The notes: a model not told the origin generated them from the sequence alone. A stretch of DNA of 26,624 bases from Chara braunii (GCA_003427395.1 BFEA01000103.1:2232808-2259431), one strand, 5' to 3'; counted from the first letter of the stretch, positions 10,320-19,280 are shown. Translations and numbers: made by a program.

Positions 10320-11020
10320 AAAGGAGGAGGAGGCAGCTCCTGAGTGTGGTGTTTGGAATGACCGCAGGGTATGTCTCTATATCTCAATCTGCCACCTTGC
10401 TTATGAAGTGTTGAGAAAGCGTAAAATTAAATATGAGGCAATGCACAGAATGTGCCAGAATAGACGATAAAGTAACAAGAGGAGGAGGAGGAGGAGGAGA
10501 AGCAGCAGGAGGAGGAGAAGCAGCAGGAGGAGGAGAAGAGAGGATGATGAGGTAGGAAGAGTAGGGGACATCGATAAATGGCAGGAGTGTGACAATAGGG
10601 CAGGTCTTCATCAGTGACAGTGAGGTTAACATAAGCAAGAAGACGAGCTTGGTAAGGTAGAAAGTGGGAAAGGAGGAGGAGGCAGCTCCTGAGCGTGGTG
10701 TTTGGAATGACCGCAGGGTATGTCTCTATATCTCAATCTGCCACCTTGCTTATGAAGCGTTGAGAAAGCGTAAAATTAAATATGAGGCAATGCACAGAAT
10801 GTGCCAGAATAGACGATAAAGTAACAAGAGGAGGAGGAGGAGGAGGAGGAGAAGCAGCAGGAGGAAGAGGAGAGAGGATGATGAGGTATGAAGAGTAGGG
10901 GACATCGATAAATGGCAGGAGTGTGACAATAGGGCAGGTCTTCATCAGTGACAGTGAGGTTAACATAAGCAAGAAGACGAGCATGGTAAGGTAGAAAGTG
11001 GAAGAGGAGGATGAAGCAGC
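10320..11020. repeat. 349-bp tandem duplication (two full units plus a partial)
   Basis: CAGCTCCTGAG begins at 10334 and again at 10683. The following 300+ bp (TGTTTGGAATGACCGCAGGG, then CTCAATCTGCCACC, and later TAACAAGAGGAGG) match with few substitutions and with different lengths of the internal GAGGAGGAG tract. A diverged third start follows at about 11003. Matching minus-strand frames of 84 and 83 codons simply repeat with the unit and have Pro runs from the AGG tract. They are not good gene evidence. Confidence 0.9.
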
Positions 11021-11263
11021 TGCTGCATATGTGGTGCCTGCAATGATGCCTAAGCTACATTTTTATCTGCCTCTGTGTTCATGATCGTTAAGTCAAAGTT
11101 TTAACATATGGCCTGCCAGACAGCCCAGGGCTTGCTAGATGTCTACCCCTGAGTACCATAGCATCCTGGTGTGTGCCCGTTTTGACGATCCAATTTTTGA
11201 CTTGTTTTATCCTCCAGTCTAAAGTAACATCTATTTTTGTGTGTGATCTGGTTCATTTGATTG

Positions 11264-11545
11264 GCTTGGGTTGAATTGGGTTGAACTTGGGTTGAATTTG
11301 GGTTGAACTTGTGTTGAATTGGGGTGAATTGGGTTGAAATTGGGTTGAATTGGGTTGAATTGGGTTGAGTTGGGTTGGGTTGGGTTAAGTCGGGTTTGAG
11401 TTGGGTTGAGTTGGGTTGAGTTGGGTTGGGTTGGTTTAAGTTAGGTCGAGTCGAATTGGGTTGAGCTGGGTTAATTCGGGTTGAGTTGGGTTAAGTTGGG
11501 TTGAGTTGCGTTTGAGTTGGATTAAGTAGGGTTGAGTTGGGGGTT
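11264..11545. repeat. G/T-rich minisatellite, GGGTTGARTT-type 10-bp units
   Basis: About 280 bp consist of variants of GGGTTGAGTT, GGGTTGAATT and GGGTTGG. It lies inside the intron immediately upstream of the first AAA-ATPase exon, ending about 50 bp before the splice acceptor. All runs of three or more G are on the transcribed-sense (+) strand, so the pre-mRNA could in principle form G-quadruplexes. It is not a plant telomere repeat (TTTAGGG). Confidence 0.9.
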
Positions 11546-11598
11546 AGATTAGACTAGGTTGGAATGAGATTGTTGGGGCCCTGACTTCTTGTATGCAG

Positions 11599-11679
11599 GT
11601 CTAAGTCCCCTGTGTGGAGTGGTGGTCATCGCAGCAACGAATCGCGTCGACATCATTGATCCTGCCCTTCTGAGACCCG
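11599..11679 (+). CDS. AFG2/CIP111-type AAA-ATPase, internal exon (second AAA module, sensor 1 region)
   Basis: This exon follows acceptor TTGTATGCAG and ends at donor CCCG|GTAAGAA. Read as xGT CTA AGT CCC, it gives LSPLCGVVV then [23 protein letters not shown] contains the sensor-1 Asn and LLRPG leads into the arginine-finger loop of an AAA+ domain. The pattern matches the second AAA module of AFG2/SPATA5/CIP111 ATPases, Cdc48-like hexameric unfoldases that act in ribosome biogenesis and related protein remodelling. It begins mid-codon (completing the Gly of an expected ELDG, not seen) and ends mid-codon, in phase with 14878. Upstream exons with Walker A and B were searched for between about 7 kb and 11.6 kb and not found. 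Confidence 0.9.
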
Positions 11680-12379
11680 GTAAGAACCTTCTAGGCACCC
11701 TCAGGGCATTATCCCACTAGGACCTCCACTGTTTCAAGTTTAGTTATGATTGTATAATATGTATATGCATCCACGTGTCAGCATGATGTCATGTCTCAAT
11801 ACCCCCGTGCTTTCCATGTTTCAATAATCAGCCCCATTCCCAACATCTTCAACAAAAAAAAAAAAAAAGAAAGAAAACTTAGAAAAGGTTGTTGCTGTGT
11901 ATCCTGCTGCTGCCCTGGTGTTTTTCCCATCGGCTATGCCACGGTCCGCTGTCATGTGCTGCATTTCAAATGCAGCATTTATGTTTTTCGGAAATTTTTT
12001 CCTAATGTTTATGATTTAAATGTTTCTCGTCAAGGTTCTGTGCTTAGCGTGTGCCATGCTCTCACACCGTCCCTTGCGCTCGTGGGTGAACTTGGAAACT
12101 GCCTGGTGGAGGCATCGCCCGCATTGGTTTGGTACTCGAGCAGGCACTGCGCTGCACTGCTCTGCCATTGCTCTGCCACACAATCCCACACAGCATCGCA
12201 GCAGATGACATTATCACCTGTGTCCCTTACCATGGTATACTGCCTGACACGGTTGACACAGTGTGACATTGTGATGTTGCCACACACGCTGTTGTTTCTG
12301 TCACAGTGTGACAGTAGGCTCGGCAAAAAGCATTTTGGGGTCGTCAATTTAGCTTCAGATGGACTGGTGTTTTTGAAGG

Positions 12380-12526
12380 ACCAGTACGCCTGCGCCTGGA
12401 GGCACTGCACTTCTTTTCCTTTTCGGCTGGCGCCGCCAGCCATTGTGGTCCGGTAGGCCCGACCCGCAAAATTCTCGGAGTAGGCGAGGAACATTTTTCT
12501 GCAAGGCTGAGGCAGTGTACTAGCTG
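12380..12526 (+). mobile_element. Small TIR element, copy 1 (CCAGTAC family)
   Basis: The ends carry ACCAGTACGCC and, inverted, CAGCTAGTACACTGCC. The insert is flanked by TTTGAAGG on both sides (12372-12379 and 12527-12534), consistent with an 8-bp target duplication. The core GGCTGGCGCCGCCAGCC is followed by a word close to GTGGTCCGGTAGGCC, and the core recurs at 13210-13400 (inverted) and 22158-22348. It is non-coding and lies in the first intron of the AAA-ATPase. Confidence 0.6.
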
Positions 12527-13053
12527 TTTGAAGGTTTGTTTACAGCTTTTCATGGTGTGTGCAACTCGGTCACATTTTAGCTGACTTTCAAGTTTCCCAG
12601 TTAATCACATTTGTTGTGGGGGAGATCATGGAGTTGCACTGCTCTAAGCTTCTCTCATGCTCTGTTCTGTCCTCTCCAAGTGTGTTGTTACACTTGCACT
12701 TATGTAATATGGCACTTCCTAGGTTTGACTTTGCATCCTTGCCATGTTGCCCATGAATCCCATGCTTGCATTTTCTTTGTTTTGCCTCTCATTGCGGCAT
12801 GAAGTTTGGCCTTGTTTTGCAGGTGTGAGCTTTGAACTCTGAAGTTGAAGTTTTAACCACTCCCCCCCCGCCTCCTCCCCGCCCCCTTTTGGTTATGGTG
12901 CGACTGCCGTCATGTTCTCTTCTTGCATTCTGTAACACACGCCATTCGGCACTGTTGATTATGTCAGTCAGCATATCATCTTTGCCAATCTCTACTGTCA
13001 TCGCACATAGACTCCACATTTGACACATGGACGCTGCATTCATCACCCATTTA

Positions 13054-13056
<3 letters not shown>

Positions 13057-13092
<36 letters not shown>

Positions 13093-13160
13093 AAGAGCTC
13101 TCGATTTATGGTTGTCATCCGTGCACAGGGGGCATGGTAATCTTTTCTGTGTCAGCTCTG
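13057..13160 (-). pseudogene. U6 snRNA retropseudogene with a 35-A tail
   Basis: Read on the minus strand, 13160-13092 matches U6 snRNA from about the ACAGAG box onward: GACACAGAAAAGATTACCAT, then CCCCCTGTGCACGGATGAC, then ATAAATCGAG. The 3' end of the match runs straight into a 35-base A tail (T-run at 13057-13091 on +). It is diverged and lacks the 5' part. A tail placed exactly at the RNA 3' end is the mark of LINE-type retroposition. There is no U6 promoter. Confidence 0.8.
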
Positions 13161-13161
13161 A

Positions 13162-13208
13162 TTTTTTTTTTTTTTTTAATTTGGATGCTCTCTCGATTTT
13201 AACGGATG
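13162..13208 (-). pseudogene. Internally deleted U6 snRNA retrocopy
   Basis: On the minus strand, ACATCCGTTAAAAT (U6 5' region) is joined directly to CGAGAGAGCATCCAAATT (U6 3' end), then about 15 A. The middle of U6 is missing and the junction falls at AAAT, which occurs at both breakpoints in U6. It lies in tandem with the copy at 13057-13160, so the two could also be one insertion into another. Confidence 0.65.
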
Positions 13209-13209
13209 T

Positions 13210-13400
13210 GAAAACGGACAGTACACGGTCCCAGCCTTGCTGAAAAAGAAACTCGTCACCTACGAAAATTTCGGAGGCTCGGCCTACCGAACCACAATGG
13301 CTGGTGGCGCCAAGAAAAAAAAGTGCGCCTCTGGCAGTTTGGAAAAGCTTGGCGCGCAGTAAGGCACCTGCAGGCCCGGGTGTACTGGTGGTTCAAGCCA
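13210..13400 (-). mobile_element. Small TIR element, copy 2 (CCAGTAC family, inverted)
   Basis: Ends at about 13211 (GAAAACGGACAGTACACGG) and about 13381-13400 (TGTACTGGTGGTTCAAGCC) are inverted copies. The core TGGCTGGTGGCGCC at about 13300 matches the cores of copies 1 and 3 in reverse. It abuts the 5' end of the deleted U6 copy. The overlapping frame 13323-13655 is not supported as a gene. Confidence 0.6.
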
Positions 13401-13989
13401 AGAAACGTCCGTATTTCCTCTTTTTTTTTTAGCTTGGACGATCTACCGATTCATGTCCAGGCCATTCTGGTTGTGGTATGCTGGCTTTTGCTTTCCTGTT
13501 GTAATGTCATAGAGTGCGTTAACCGTTTAAGACACCCATTAGTACACTGCCTTCTGCCGAAAGCATTGGCTCAACGCTTCCAGACAGAGAAGTGCAAAGA
13601 AGGAAAAAGAGAGAGAACTATTTCCGTGAAATTCCCAATTCAATGGACCATCTGAGAAAAGGTGGGCCTCCTGGTAACCAGGGCGCTACCGTCTTCATTT
13701 TGGGTGCACAGGACCGGAAAGATAGCTAGTATACATTCAGAATCAGGGTGCGTTATGTACCTGGGAAGATGGTAGTAGAAGGGCTATTCATGGCTCACTG
13801 TAACGAAAAATTCTGCAGGCTCAGGGGCAGAAGCCGCAGAACACTTCCTCTTGCCGAGGCAGAGCTGCTGACACTATCAGTGTGGAACTGTTTCTACCTG
13901 ATACGTTTCGATCGGTTCCGTTCGTTTTTGTTTTCCTACTCTGTAATATTTTCAATAATGTAATTAATAATTATTCAAGTATTATTGCA

Positions 13990-14090
13990 ATCAGGGTTAC
14001 CAGCCCGGACACACGGAGGCCCCCAGGCGGACCTCCGTGCACTTGGACGTTCGGGGTCCTGTTCGGGGTCCGAACCTGAAGGGGTTCGGC
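13990..14090. mobile_element. Possible DNA-transposon end (CAGGGTTACCAGCCCGGAC)
   Basis: CAGGGTTACCAGCCCGGAC at 13992 looks like a hAT-type terminus and is followed by an imperfect GGAGGCCCCC/GCGGACCTCCG hairpin and repeated GTTCGGGGTCC words. The opposite terminus (inverted copy) was not found, so it is truncated or diverged. Confidence 0.35.
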
Positions 14091-14139
14091 CCCCGCCAAA
14101 AAACATTTCGGCGCCTAAAAACAACTTTGTTTTTCTGAA

Positions 14140-14500
14140 TTTTTTTTGTGAGTTCTCTATGATGTGACTCATGTGAGGTACATGCCTATAAATTTTGATG
14201 TTATTTTACTAAGACAGAAAAAAAAAAAAAAAAAAAAATCTCCAAAGATGGTCAAAATGTGCTCGCCCACTCACTATTTTGTTTTTTTTTCACTTTCTAC
14301 TTTTTTTTTTCACTTTATTTCAGGGTCTAAACAAATCTATTATTCTTTGAAACCTTTTTCATGAGTTTTGTATTATGTGACGTACACCTCTGTAAATTTT
14401 CAGGGCATTTGGCTATGCCAAAAACAAATGAAAAATTCGCCAAAGATGGCGGTGTCGAAAACGGGCTTGCACACTCACTAATTTTAGTTCTCTAATTTCT
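14140..14500. repeat. Diverged tandem duplication, about 200-bp unit
   Basis: Two diverged units share, in order, TGTGAC(T/G) with GTACAT/GTACAC, AAATTTT, an A-rich run, CCAAAGATGG, and then GC(T/C)CACTCACTA. The first is at about 14160-14290, the second at about 14375-14490. It is non-coding and lies in the AAA-ATPase intron. It is followed by a third, weak copy of the window-start repeat (about 14530-14610). Confidence 0.5.
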
Positions 14501-14591
14501 CTTTTTGTTTTTTCTTATTTTTCCTTCTAGTATTTAATATTTATTTCCGTATTTTATTTTTATTTCAAATTTGGTAATGAATTTGGATGTA

Positions 14592-14666
14592 ATGCTCAGG
14601 CAAATGTTATTAACATATGCTCAGGCAAATGTTATTAACATATGCTCAGGCAAATGTTATTAACAT
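14592..14666. repeat. 25-bp tandem repeat, 3 perfect copies
   Basis: ATGCTCAGGCAAATGTTATT plus AACAT is repeated three times without a mismatch. The unit appears derived from the CCCTGAGGCAAAAGTTGTTC end of the dispersed A/T-rich repeat. It joins directly to a U6 fragment at 14667. Confidence 0.95.
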
Positions 14667-14686
14667 AAATCGAGAAATGGTCCAAA
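14667..14686 (+). pseudogene. U6 snRNA 3'-end fragment
   Basis: Twenty bases, AAATCGAGAAATGGTCCAAA, equal the terminal segment of plant U6 snRNA as I know it. On this strand it is followed by a short A-run and then (GA)n (about 14690-14716). The 5' part of U6 is absent and is replaced by the 25-bp array. Confidence 0.75.
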
Positions 14687-14877
14687 AAAAGGAGAGAGAG
14701 AGAGAGAGAGAGAGAGGAGAACATTTGTGAGCTGTGTTTCCCTCCGTGCATGGTGTTCACCTTTCTTTCTTGTGAAGTGTTTTTCCTTCTTCCCCTCCTT
14801 AAAATTAATCGTATTGATTGGATTTGGTTGTATTAAGATTCTCGTGTGTTGAATGATGGTGGTTTTATTATGTGCAG

Positions 14878-15068
14878 GACGTTTTGACAGGCTGCTGTTC
14901 GTGGGTCCTCCGGACATGGCCACCAGGGAGAAGATTTTTGAGGTGCATACCAGAAAGATTCCTCTATCAAATGATGTCAACAGGCGGGAGCTTGCTGAAC
15001 TCACTGTGAATTTCACCGGTGCTGACATTGCTGCTGTCTGTAGAGAGGCTGCCATGGCTGCTTTGGAG
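14878..15068 (+). CDS. AFG2/CIP111-type AAA-ATPase, internal exon (arginine finger, small helical subdomain)
   Basis: The acceptor TTTTATTATGTGCAG is followed by GA CGT TTT GAC AGG, completing the split Gly from the exon ending at 11679: RPG|RFDR. The exon then encodes [34 protein letters not shown] and [10 protein letters not shown], and ends at donor GAG|GTGAGC in phase 0. GRFDR is the conserved second-region-of-homology segment, and [14 protein letters not shown] is the sensor-2 helix of AAA proteins. The wording [11 protein letters not shown] with RKIP is closer to the plant CIP111 branch than to Cdc48, which lacks the RKIP run. The 63 complete codons contain no stop. A (CT)n tract starts only 22 bp after the donor. 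Confidence 0.95.
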
Positions 15069-15085
15069 GTGAGCTTCATCTCTGT

Positions 15086-15287
<202 letters not shown>

Positions 15288-15289
15288 TA

Positions 15290-15890
15290 TTGTAGAAGAT
15301 GAGATGAATCAATCCAGCAAGGAAGCACTGTTGCCTCCCCAGTTAGCAACATGAGGCACAATAGAAACGTTACCTTTATGCAAGCAATGCCTTCATGGGT
15401 AGATCCGACATCATAGGAACCTGACCTTTATGCAAGCAATGCAGCATTCTTGAGAGGGGATTACCCAACAATGAGACAGTTAGCAATATGATAGACAATG
15501 GATCAATTAATACAATTATGTCATTTTCAGATTTTCTTGACTCTATTCACCATTATTATCGTTGGGAGGCCTCCCAGTTTATTTGTTCTTACACACCCCT
15601 CTTACTGTGCCTCTCACGTACAAGGCTGGCCACGTTGATGATGGTTATGTGCCAGTTGCCCACATCCCCATGTGCCTTGAGGGGCCACTTGCACATTATG
15701 AAAGGAGGCAGAGTAAAAGGGGTGACTTGTATTTTGTCTGTTCTCTTAGTGTCGCTCATTCGTGTGCGTTTACGAGTAGTGCACAAGGAGAGGGAGTACA
15801 CAAGAGGAGGGAGAGGAAATGGACGAGGCCCGCCGCAGCAAGCAACGTGCACGCTGCGGAGGTGGCTGCAGGGGATGACGGACTAAGTCC
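15290..15890. other. Intron sequence, unassigned
   Basis: Part of the last AAA-ATPase intron. ATGCAAGCAATGC recurs at 15377 and 15430, a minor duplication. A 150-codon + frame (15562-16014) crosses the region but has no recognisable domain, and its end lies in the 104-bp duplication; I do not call it a gene. Confidence 0.4.
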
Positions 15891-15891
15891 T

Positions 15892-16080
15892 GCAGAGGAA
15901 ACCAGCGCGAGGCCTACCCAATCGCGCGGAGTTGAGCAAAGCCATGCAAATAGTGCTAACCTTAAGTTGTCGAAGAGCAGAACTGTTCAAGTACAGCAGA
16001 GGAAACCAGAGTGAGGCCGATCCAAACGCGGAGTTGAGCAAAGCCATGCAAAGAGTGGGAGTCTTAAGTTGTCTAACGGC
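15892..16080. repeat. 104-bp tandem duplication
   Basis: GCAGAGGAAACCAG begins at 15892 and 15996. The segments GAGTTGAGCAAAGCCATGCA and CTTAAGTTGTC follow in both. The copies differ by several substitutions and small indels. It ends about 35 bp before the acceptor of the final AAA-ATPase exon. Confidence 0.85.
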
Positions 16081-16110
16081 GCTTGCGTGAATCCGGTCGT
16101 CTGTTTGCAG

Positions 16111-16185
16111 GAGGACCTCGATACAGAGGAAGTTTGTATGAGGCACTTCAAGGCTGCCTTGCCCCTTGTCTTGCCTTCGTCATGA
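16111..16185 (+). CDS. AFG2/CIP111-type AAA-ATPase, predicted last exon
   Basis: The acceptor GTCTGTTTGCAG is followed, in phase 0 with the exon ending at 15068, by 24 codons (EDLDTEEVCMRHFKAAL, then PLVLPSS) and TGA at 16183-16185. Joined, AALE|EDLDTEEVCMRHFKAAL matches the C-terminal helix that closes the AAA lid in plant CIP111 proteins (they have a comparable EEISMRHLKAAI). Known homologues extend tens of residues further, so this C-terminus is short. Either the stop is real, or the exon is normally spliced before it; the only in-exon candidate near the end (TC|GTCATG) is a poor donor. A possible 3'-UTR donor (CAAG|GTACTA) is at about 16270, and AATAAA is at 16951. Confidence 0.85.
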   Translation, partial: EDLDTEEVCMRHFKAALPLVLPSS

Positions 16186-16348
16186 AGGGTCGAACGCATG
16201 CGACAACGTTTGCGCCATGGATCATCTGAAACTCTCAGAGTCTGACCAAAATGTCTGTCAGATCTGCAAGGTACTAAATGTTTGTCGCTTGTTGACATTT
16301 TCAGTGCCGAGGTTGCGGTATGCTGAGCAACGTTCAGTGTATGCCGAG

Positions 16349-16440
16349 TTTTTTTTTTTTTTTTTTTCCTTTTTGCGTTTCATCCTTTCACAGGTCTATG
16401 CTATAATCTTCTCTGTACCTTTCCAATTTTAAAGGATGTA
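16349..16440 (-). pseudogene. U6 snRNA retropseudogene with A tail, in the AAA-ATPase 3' region
   Basis: On the minus strand, 16440-16370 reads TACATCCTTTAAAATTGGAA, then GTACAGAGAAGATTATAGCA, then a diverged segment ending GGATGAAACGCAAAA, matching U6 from its 5' region to about base 80. It then runs into a 19-A tail (T-run 16349-16367). The last 20 bases of U6 are missing before the tail. If the host gene's 3' UTR extends to AATAAA at 16951, the copy lies antisense within it. Confidence 0.8.
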
Positions 16441-16571
16441 TCGAGTAATTGTTCAGTGACTTGAGTTTGTCTTTTTGGTAACGATGCCGCACAATTGTCT
16501 TTGTACTAAGTTTGTAGGTTTTCAAATTCCTTGCTGAAGTCATTTTCTGTGGGGGGGGTTACGGTTTTTTG

Positions 16572-16631
16572 TAGGGTTTTTGGTAGGGTTTTTGGTAGGG
16601 TTTTTGGTAGGGTTTTGTAGGGGTTTGGGTA
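16572..16631. repeat. 12-bp minisatellite TAGGGTTTTTGG
   Basis: About four near-perfect units, followed by GGGTTTGGGTAGG. Each unit contains the plant telo-box TAGGGTTT, but the period is 12 with two extra T and GG, so it is a degenerate interstitial array, not telomere. Confidence 0.8.
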
Positions 16632-16950
16632 GGTTCTTTGTATCTAGGAGGGTTTCTTGTGTTTTGTTTTTAAGGATCTTTTGTAGTAGGGTTTGTTTTA
16701 CTTCTTTGCTGAAGTTGTAGAAAGTCCGTGAGGGTATTTCCGACCTTTTTTTTTTTTTTTTTTTCCTGCCACTCTCCTGTGGTCCTCTTCGGTCTACAGA
16801 GAGACTAGATTTTCTAAATTTTCTGGTGGAATGTTTAGTGTGGGGGTAGGCGAAAAGAGGTACGGTGTTTTAGAACATCATATTCGAAATTGTTAATTTT
16901 GAAGGTTGCAAATTGCGAAGTATCATTAGAACATGTGGTGTTTTTCAGAG

Positions 16951-16956
16951 AATAAA
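16951..16956 (+). promoter_or_regulatory. AATAAA polyadenylation-signal candidate
   Basis: A canonical AATAAA lies 766 bp after the predicted AAA-ATPase stop, inside A/T-rich DNA. Plant signals are loose, so this is only a candidate. Confidence 0.3.
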
Positions 16957-16959
16957 ATT

Positions 16960-17930
16960 TGTCAACCGTTCAACCTGTTGTGGGTGAGCACGGGAGAAGT
17001 GGTCATTCATGCCTCTTTTTCTTTTTATGCGAGTCTTCTGATGCGAAGCAGTCTAAATGCGCCTTCTTTTTTTCCCGCATCAGGACGGGTGAGAAGAGCG
17101 TGCTAATCTAGTAGTCCTCTTGATAATAAATATCAAATTTATATCGTTTGTAAAACTTCCACTGGATGTTTCAAATGACAAAAAAAAAAAAAAAAAAAAA
17201 AAAAAAACATTTACTGATAAATGTTTTTTTAGGTTTTTGCCCACGGGATAAACCAAATGACATTAAAAAAAAAAAAAAAAAAAAAAAATGCTGATTTGCC
17301 ATTAACCCAGCTAGGAGGAAAACCCAACAATGCTGAAGTACAGAATGTCTCGGCACAGTTTCAATGTCTCCAATCATACATGTAATCAAGGGTCCAATGT
17401 CAAGTAACCAGAGAAGAGAGTGAGGAGAGGGAGATTAGACTGAGAGGGTGGAAGACAAAGTAAGCATCAGCGTTAGCAGATAGATCTCCCTCCTTGGCCC
17501 ACTCCTCCTTCGGCCATCTCCCACTTGCCACGTCAGCAGACAGTTTCCTCTGACTCACACTGACATCGAACAGATCTCAACATGGCGCACACTGCGCAGA
17601 CTCCTTCTGAAGACAACAGCAGAGCACAATGTCGACACGGTCGAGAACAGGTAACCTCTCCCTTCCACAATAGACCAATCTCACGGCCCTGATCCTCCTC
17701 CTCCTCCTCGCCAGTGTCCAATCAATGCTGTAAACAGAGTGCCCAATGCCACATCAGCATAGTCCCTGATCCAGCTGGCGCCAAAGACAGATATGGCGCC
17801 AGCCGCATCATCATTCAATGTCAAGCCAGCGTCCAGCCAGCATCTAGCCAGTGACCGGCCAGCGTAGAGCCAGTGTCCAGCCAGCGTTGAGCAGCAAGTG
17901 CACGACTGAATGTCGGTCAGCAGGGGCTGG
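16960..17930. other. Unassigned stretch with A-runs and a short CCAGC minisatellite
   Basis: Two A-runs (17178-17208 and 17263-17288) flank a segment with AATGTTTTTTTAGGTTTTTG, which recurs at about 18347, so both belong to a dispersed repeat. From about 17825 to 17895 there are loose repeats of CCAGCCAGCGT/CAGTGTCCAGCC. No gene is seen. Confidence 0.45.
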
Positions 17931-17937
17931 GTCAGCT

Positions 17938-18845
17938 TATAGCCTCTGGTCTCTCAGATACAACGGCCCAGATTGACCCACAGTCAATGACCTTGATCTC
18001 ATACAGTTGCAGATTCCCACTTGGACTGGATTCTTGACAGATACCTGCAAACAGCCAATGTGTGTGTCTGATCGATGGCCTGGGCTGGGTCCATGTTGAC
18101 TTTGACTCGTGAGCCTGAATTTCCGAGCTGCTGTTGACCTTTTGACTTTTCACGGTCAACTGTTGCACGTTGGCCCTCTGAAGCCCAGTTCCGAGGCCAT
18201 GCTTCGGGTACCCACAGCAGCAGGCCTTGTTTCAGGCTATTTCCATGACTCGGGTGCGACCGATGGCCCTCGATTCGGCCCTTAGTCTGAAATGACGGAC
18301 TATGGCTCACGACAATTGCATGGTACGACCTGAGTTATTGCAGGTTAATGTTTTTTTAGGTTTTTGCCAACTTTGCCTCTTCTTTAATATCGTGACTGAA
18401 TTCCTCTCAGAATTAGGTGATTGGTCGTCGTTTATTTACCATGTTCAAAAAGAAAAAAACAAAGGAAAAATTTCCGAAAAAATGAAGAAAAAAAAAAACG
18501 TGAAGAATGTGCAATAACCCATGCCATATGTCTCGTGGAAAGACTGAGGGCCAACTCGGCCGCCCTCAGCCCAGGCCAAAACAGGGGTAAAGACCCCACA
18601 CGAACATTCAGGGCCTGGACGTGAGACAGTTGACTTTTGTCAACTGCCTTGACCCCAATAGTCAAAGTCCAAAGGTACCCAGTCCAGGCCGCCGGTCAAG
18701 CACACACACTTGTTTGTATGCAGGTACCCAGACAGCATAAGGTCCAAGGGGAAAGTCTGCAACTGTACGATCCAGGCCTTCGGCTGTGACTCAATCTGGA
18801 CGACTGAGGGAAGGAGACCCGAGGCCAGAGAGCCTAAACAAATAC
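17938..18845. mobile_element. Large inverted-repeat (foldback) element
   Basis: The left arm (about 17938-18180) and right arm (about 18540-18845) are diverged inverted copies. CAGTTGCAGATTCCCACTTGG at the left corresponds to the reverse complement of CCAAGGGGAAAGTCTGCAACTG at the right, and GATACCTGCAAACAG, TGTGTGTCTGATCGATGGCC, TTGACTTTGACT and GTTGGCCCTC all have right-arm partners in inverted order. The spacer is about 360 bp. No transposase frame is seen. It could be a MULE/foldback element or two opposed copies of one repeat. Confidence 0.55.
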
Positions 18846-19014
18846 TACTTAAAGACTGGCCTCGAGGTGGTCAGCATTCAGTCTTGCTATGCTGGTTCGA
18901 CGTTGGCTTGACTTTGACTAGACGCTGGCATTATGCTAGCGCGACACTGGCTGTGCATCAGTGCTGCGGACGACGACATGAGGTGGAGGCAGCATGCTGG
19001 CATGGTATGCCAGG

Positions 19015-19280
19015 CTTGCTGAGGTGGCATGCTGACGTGGTGCTGCCTCTGGTCTACGTGGCATGCTGACGTGGCGCTGCTTCTGGTCTATGTGGCATGC
19101 TGATGTGGTGCTGTCTCTGGTATATGTGGCGCTGCTTCTGGTCTATGTGGCATGCTGACGTGGCGCTGCCTCTGGTATATGTGGCGCTGCTTTGGTCTAC
19201 ATGGCATGCTGACGTGGCGCTGCCTCTGGTATATGTGGCGCTGCCTTTGGTATACGTGGCATTGCTATTGGTCTACATTG
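19015..19280. repeat. Minisatellite of CTGGTNTAYGTGGCATGCTGACGTGGCGCTGC-type units
   Basis: Irregular units alternate GTGGCATGCTGACGTGGCGC and GGTATATGTGGCGCTGC, giving higher-order periods of roughly 37 and 54 bp. Overlapping frames encode Trp/Leu/Val-rich repeats and are by-products. The word TGACGTGG recurs outside the array as well. Confidence 0.8.

Noticed and set aside
11264-11545. Telomeric repeat
   Set aside because: The unit is GGGTTGARTT, not TTTAGGG, and it is flanked by unique and coding DNA on both sides.
12030-12494. 154-codon minus-strand ORF and the overlapping + ORF 11791-12456
   Set aside because: They overlap each other, lie in the AAA-ATPase intron and run into the TIR element; no motif.
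15562-16014. 150-codon + ORF in the last AAA-ATPase intron
   Set aside because: No recognisable domain; its end lies in a 104-bp duplication and it lies wholly within an intron between well-supported exons.
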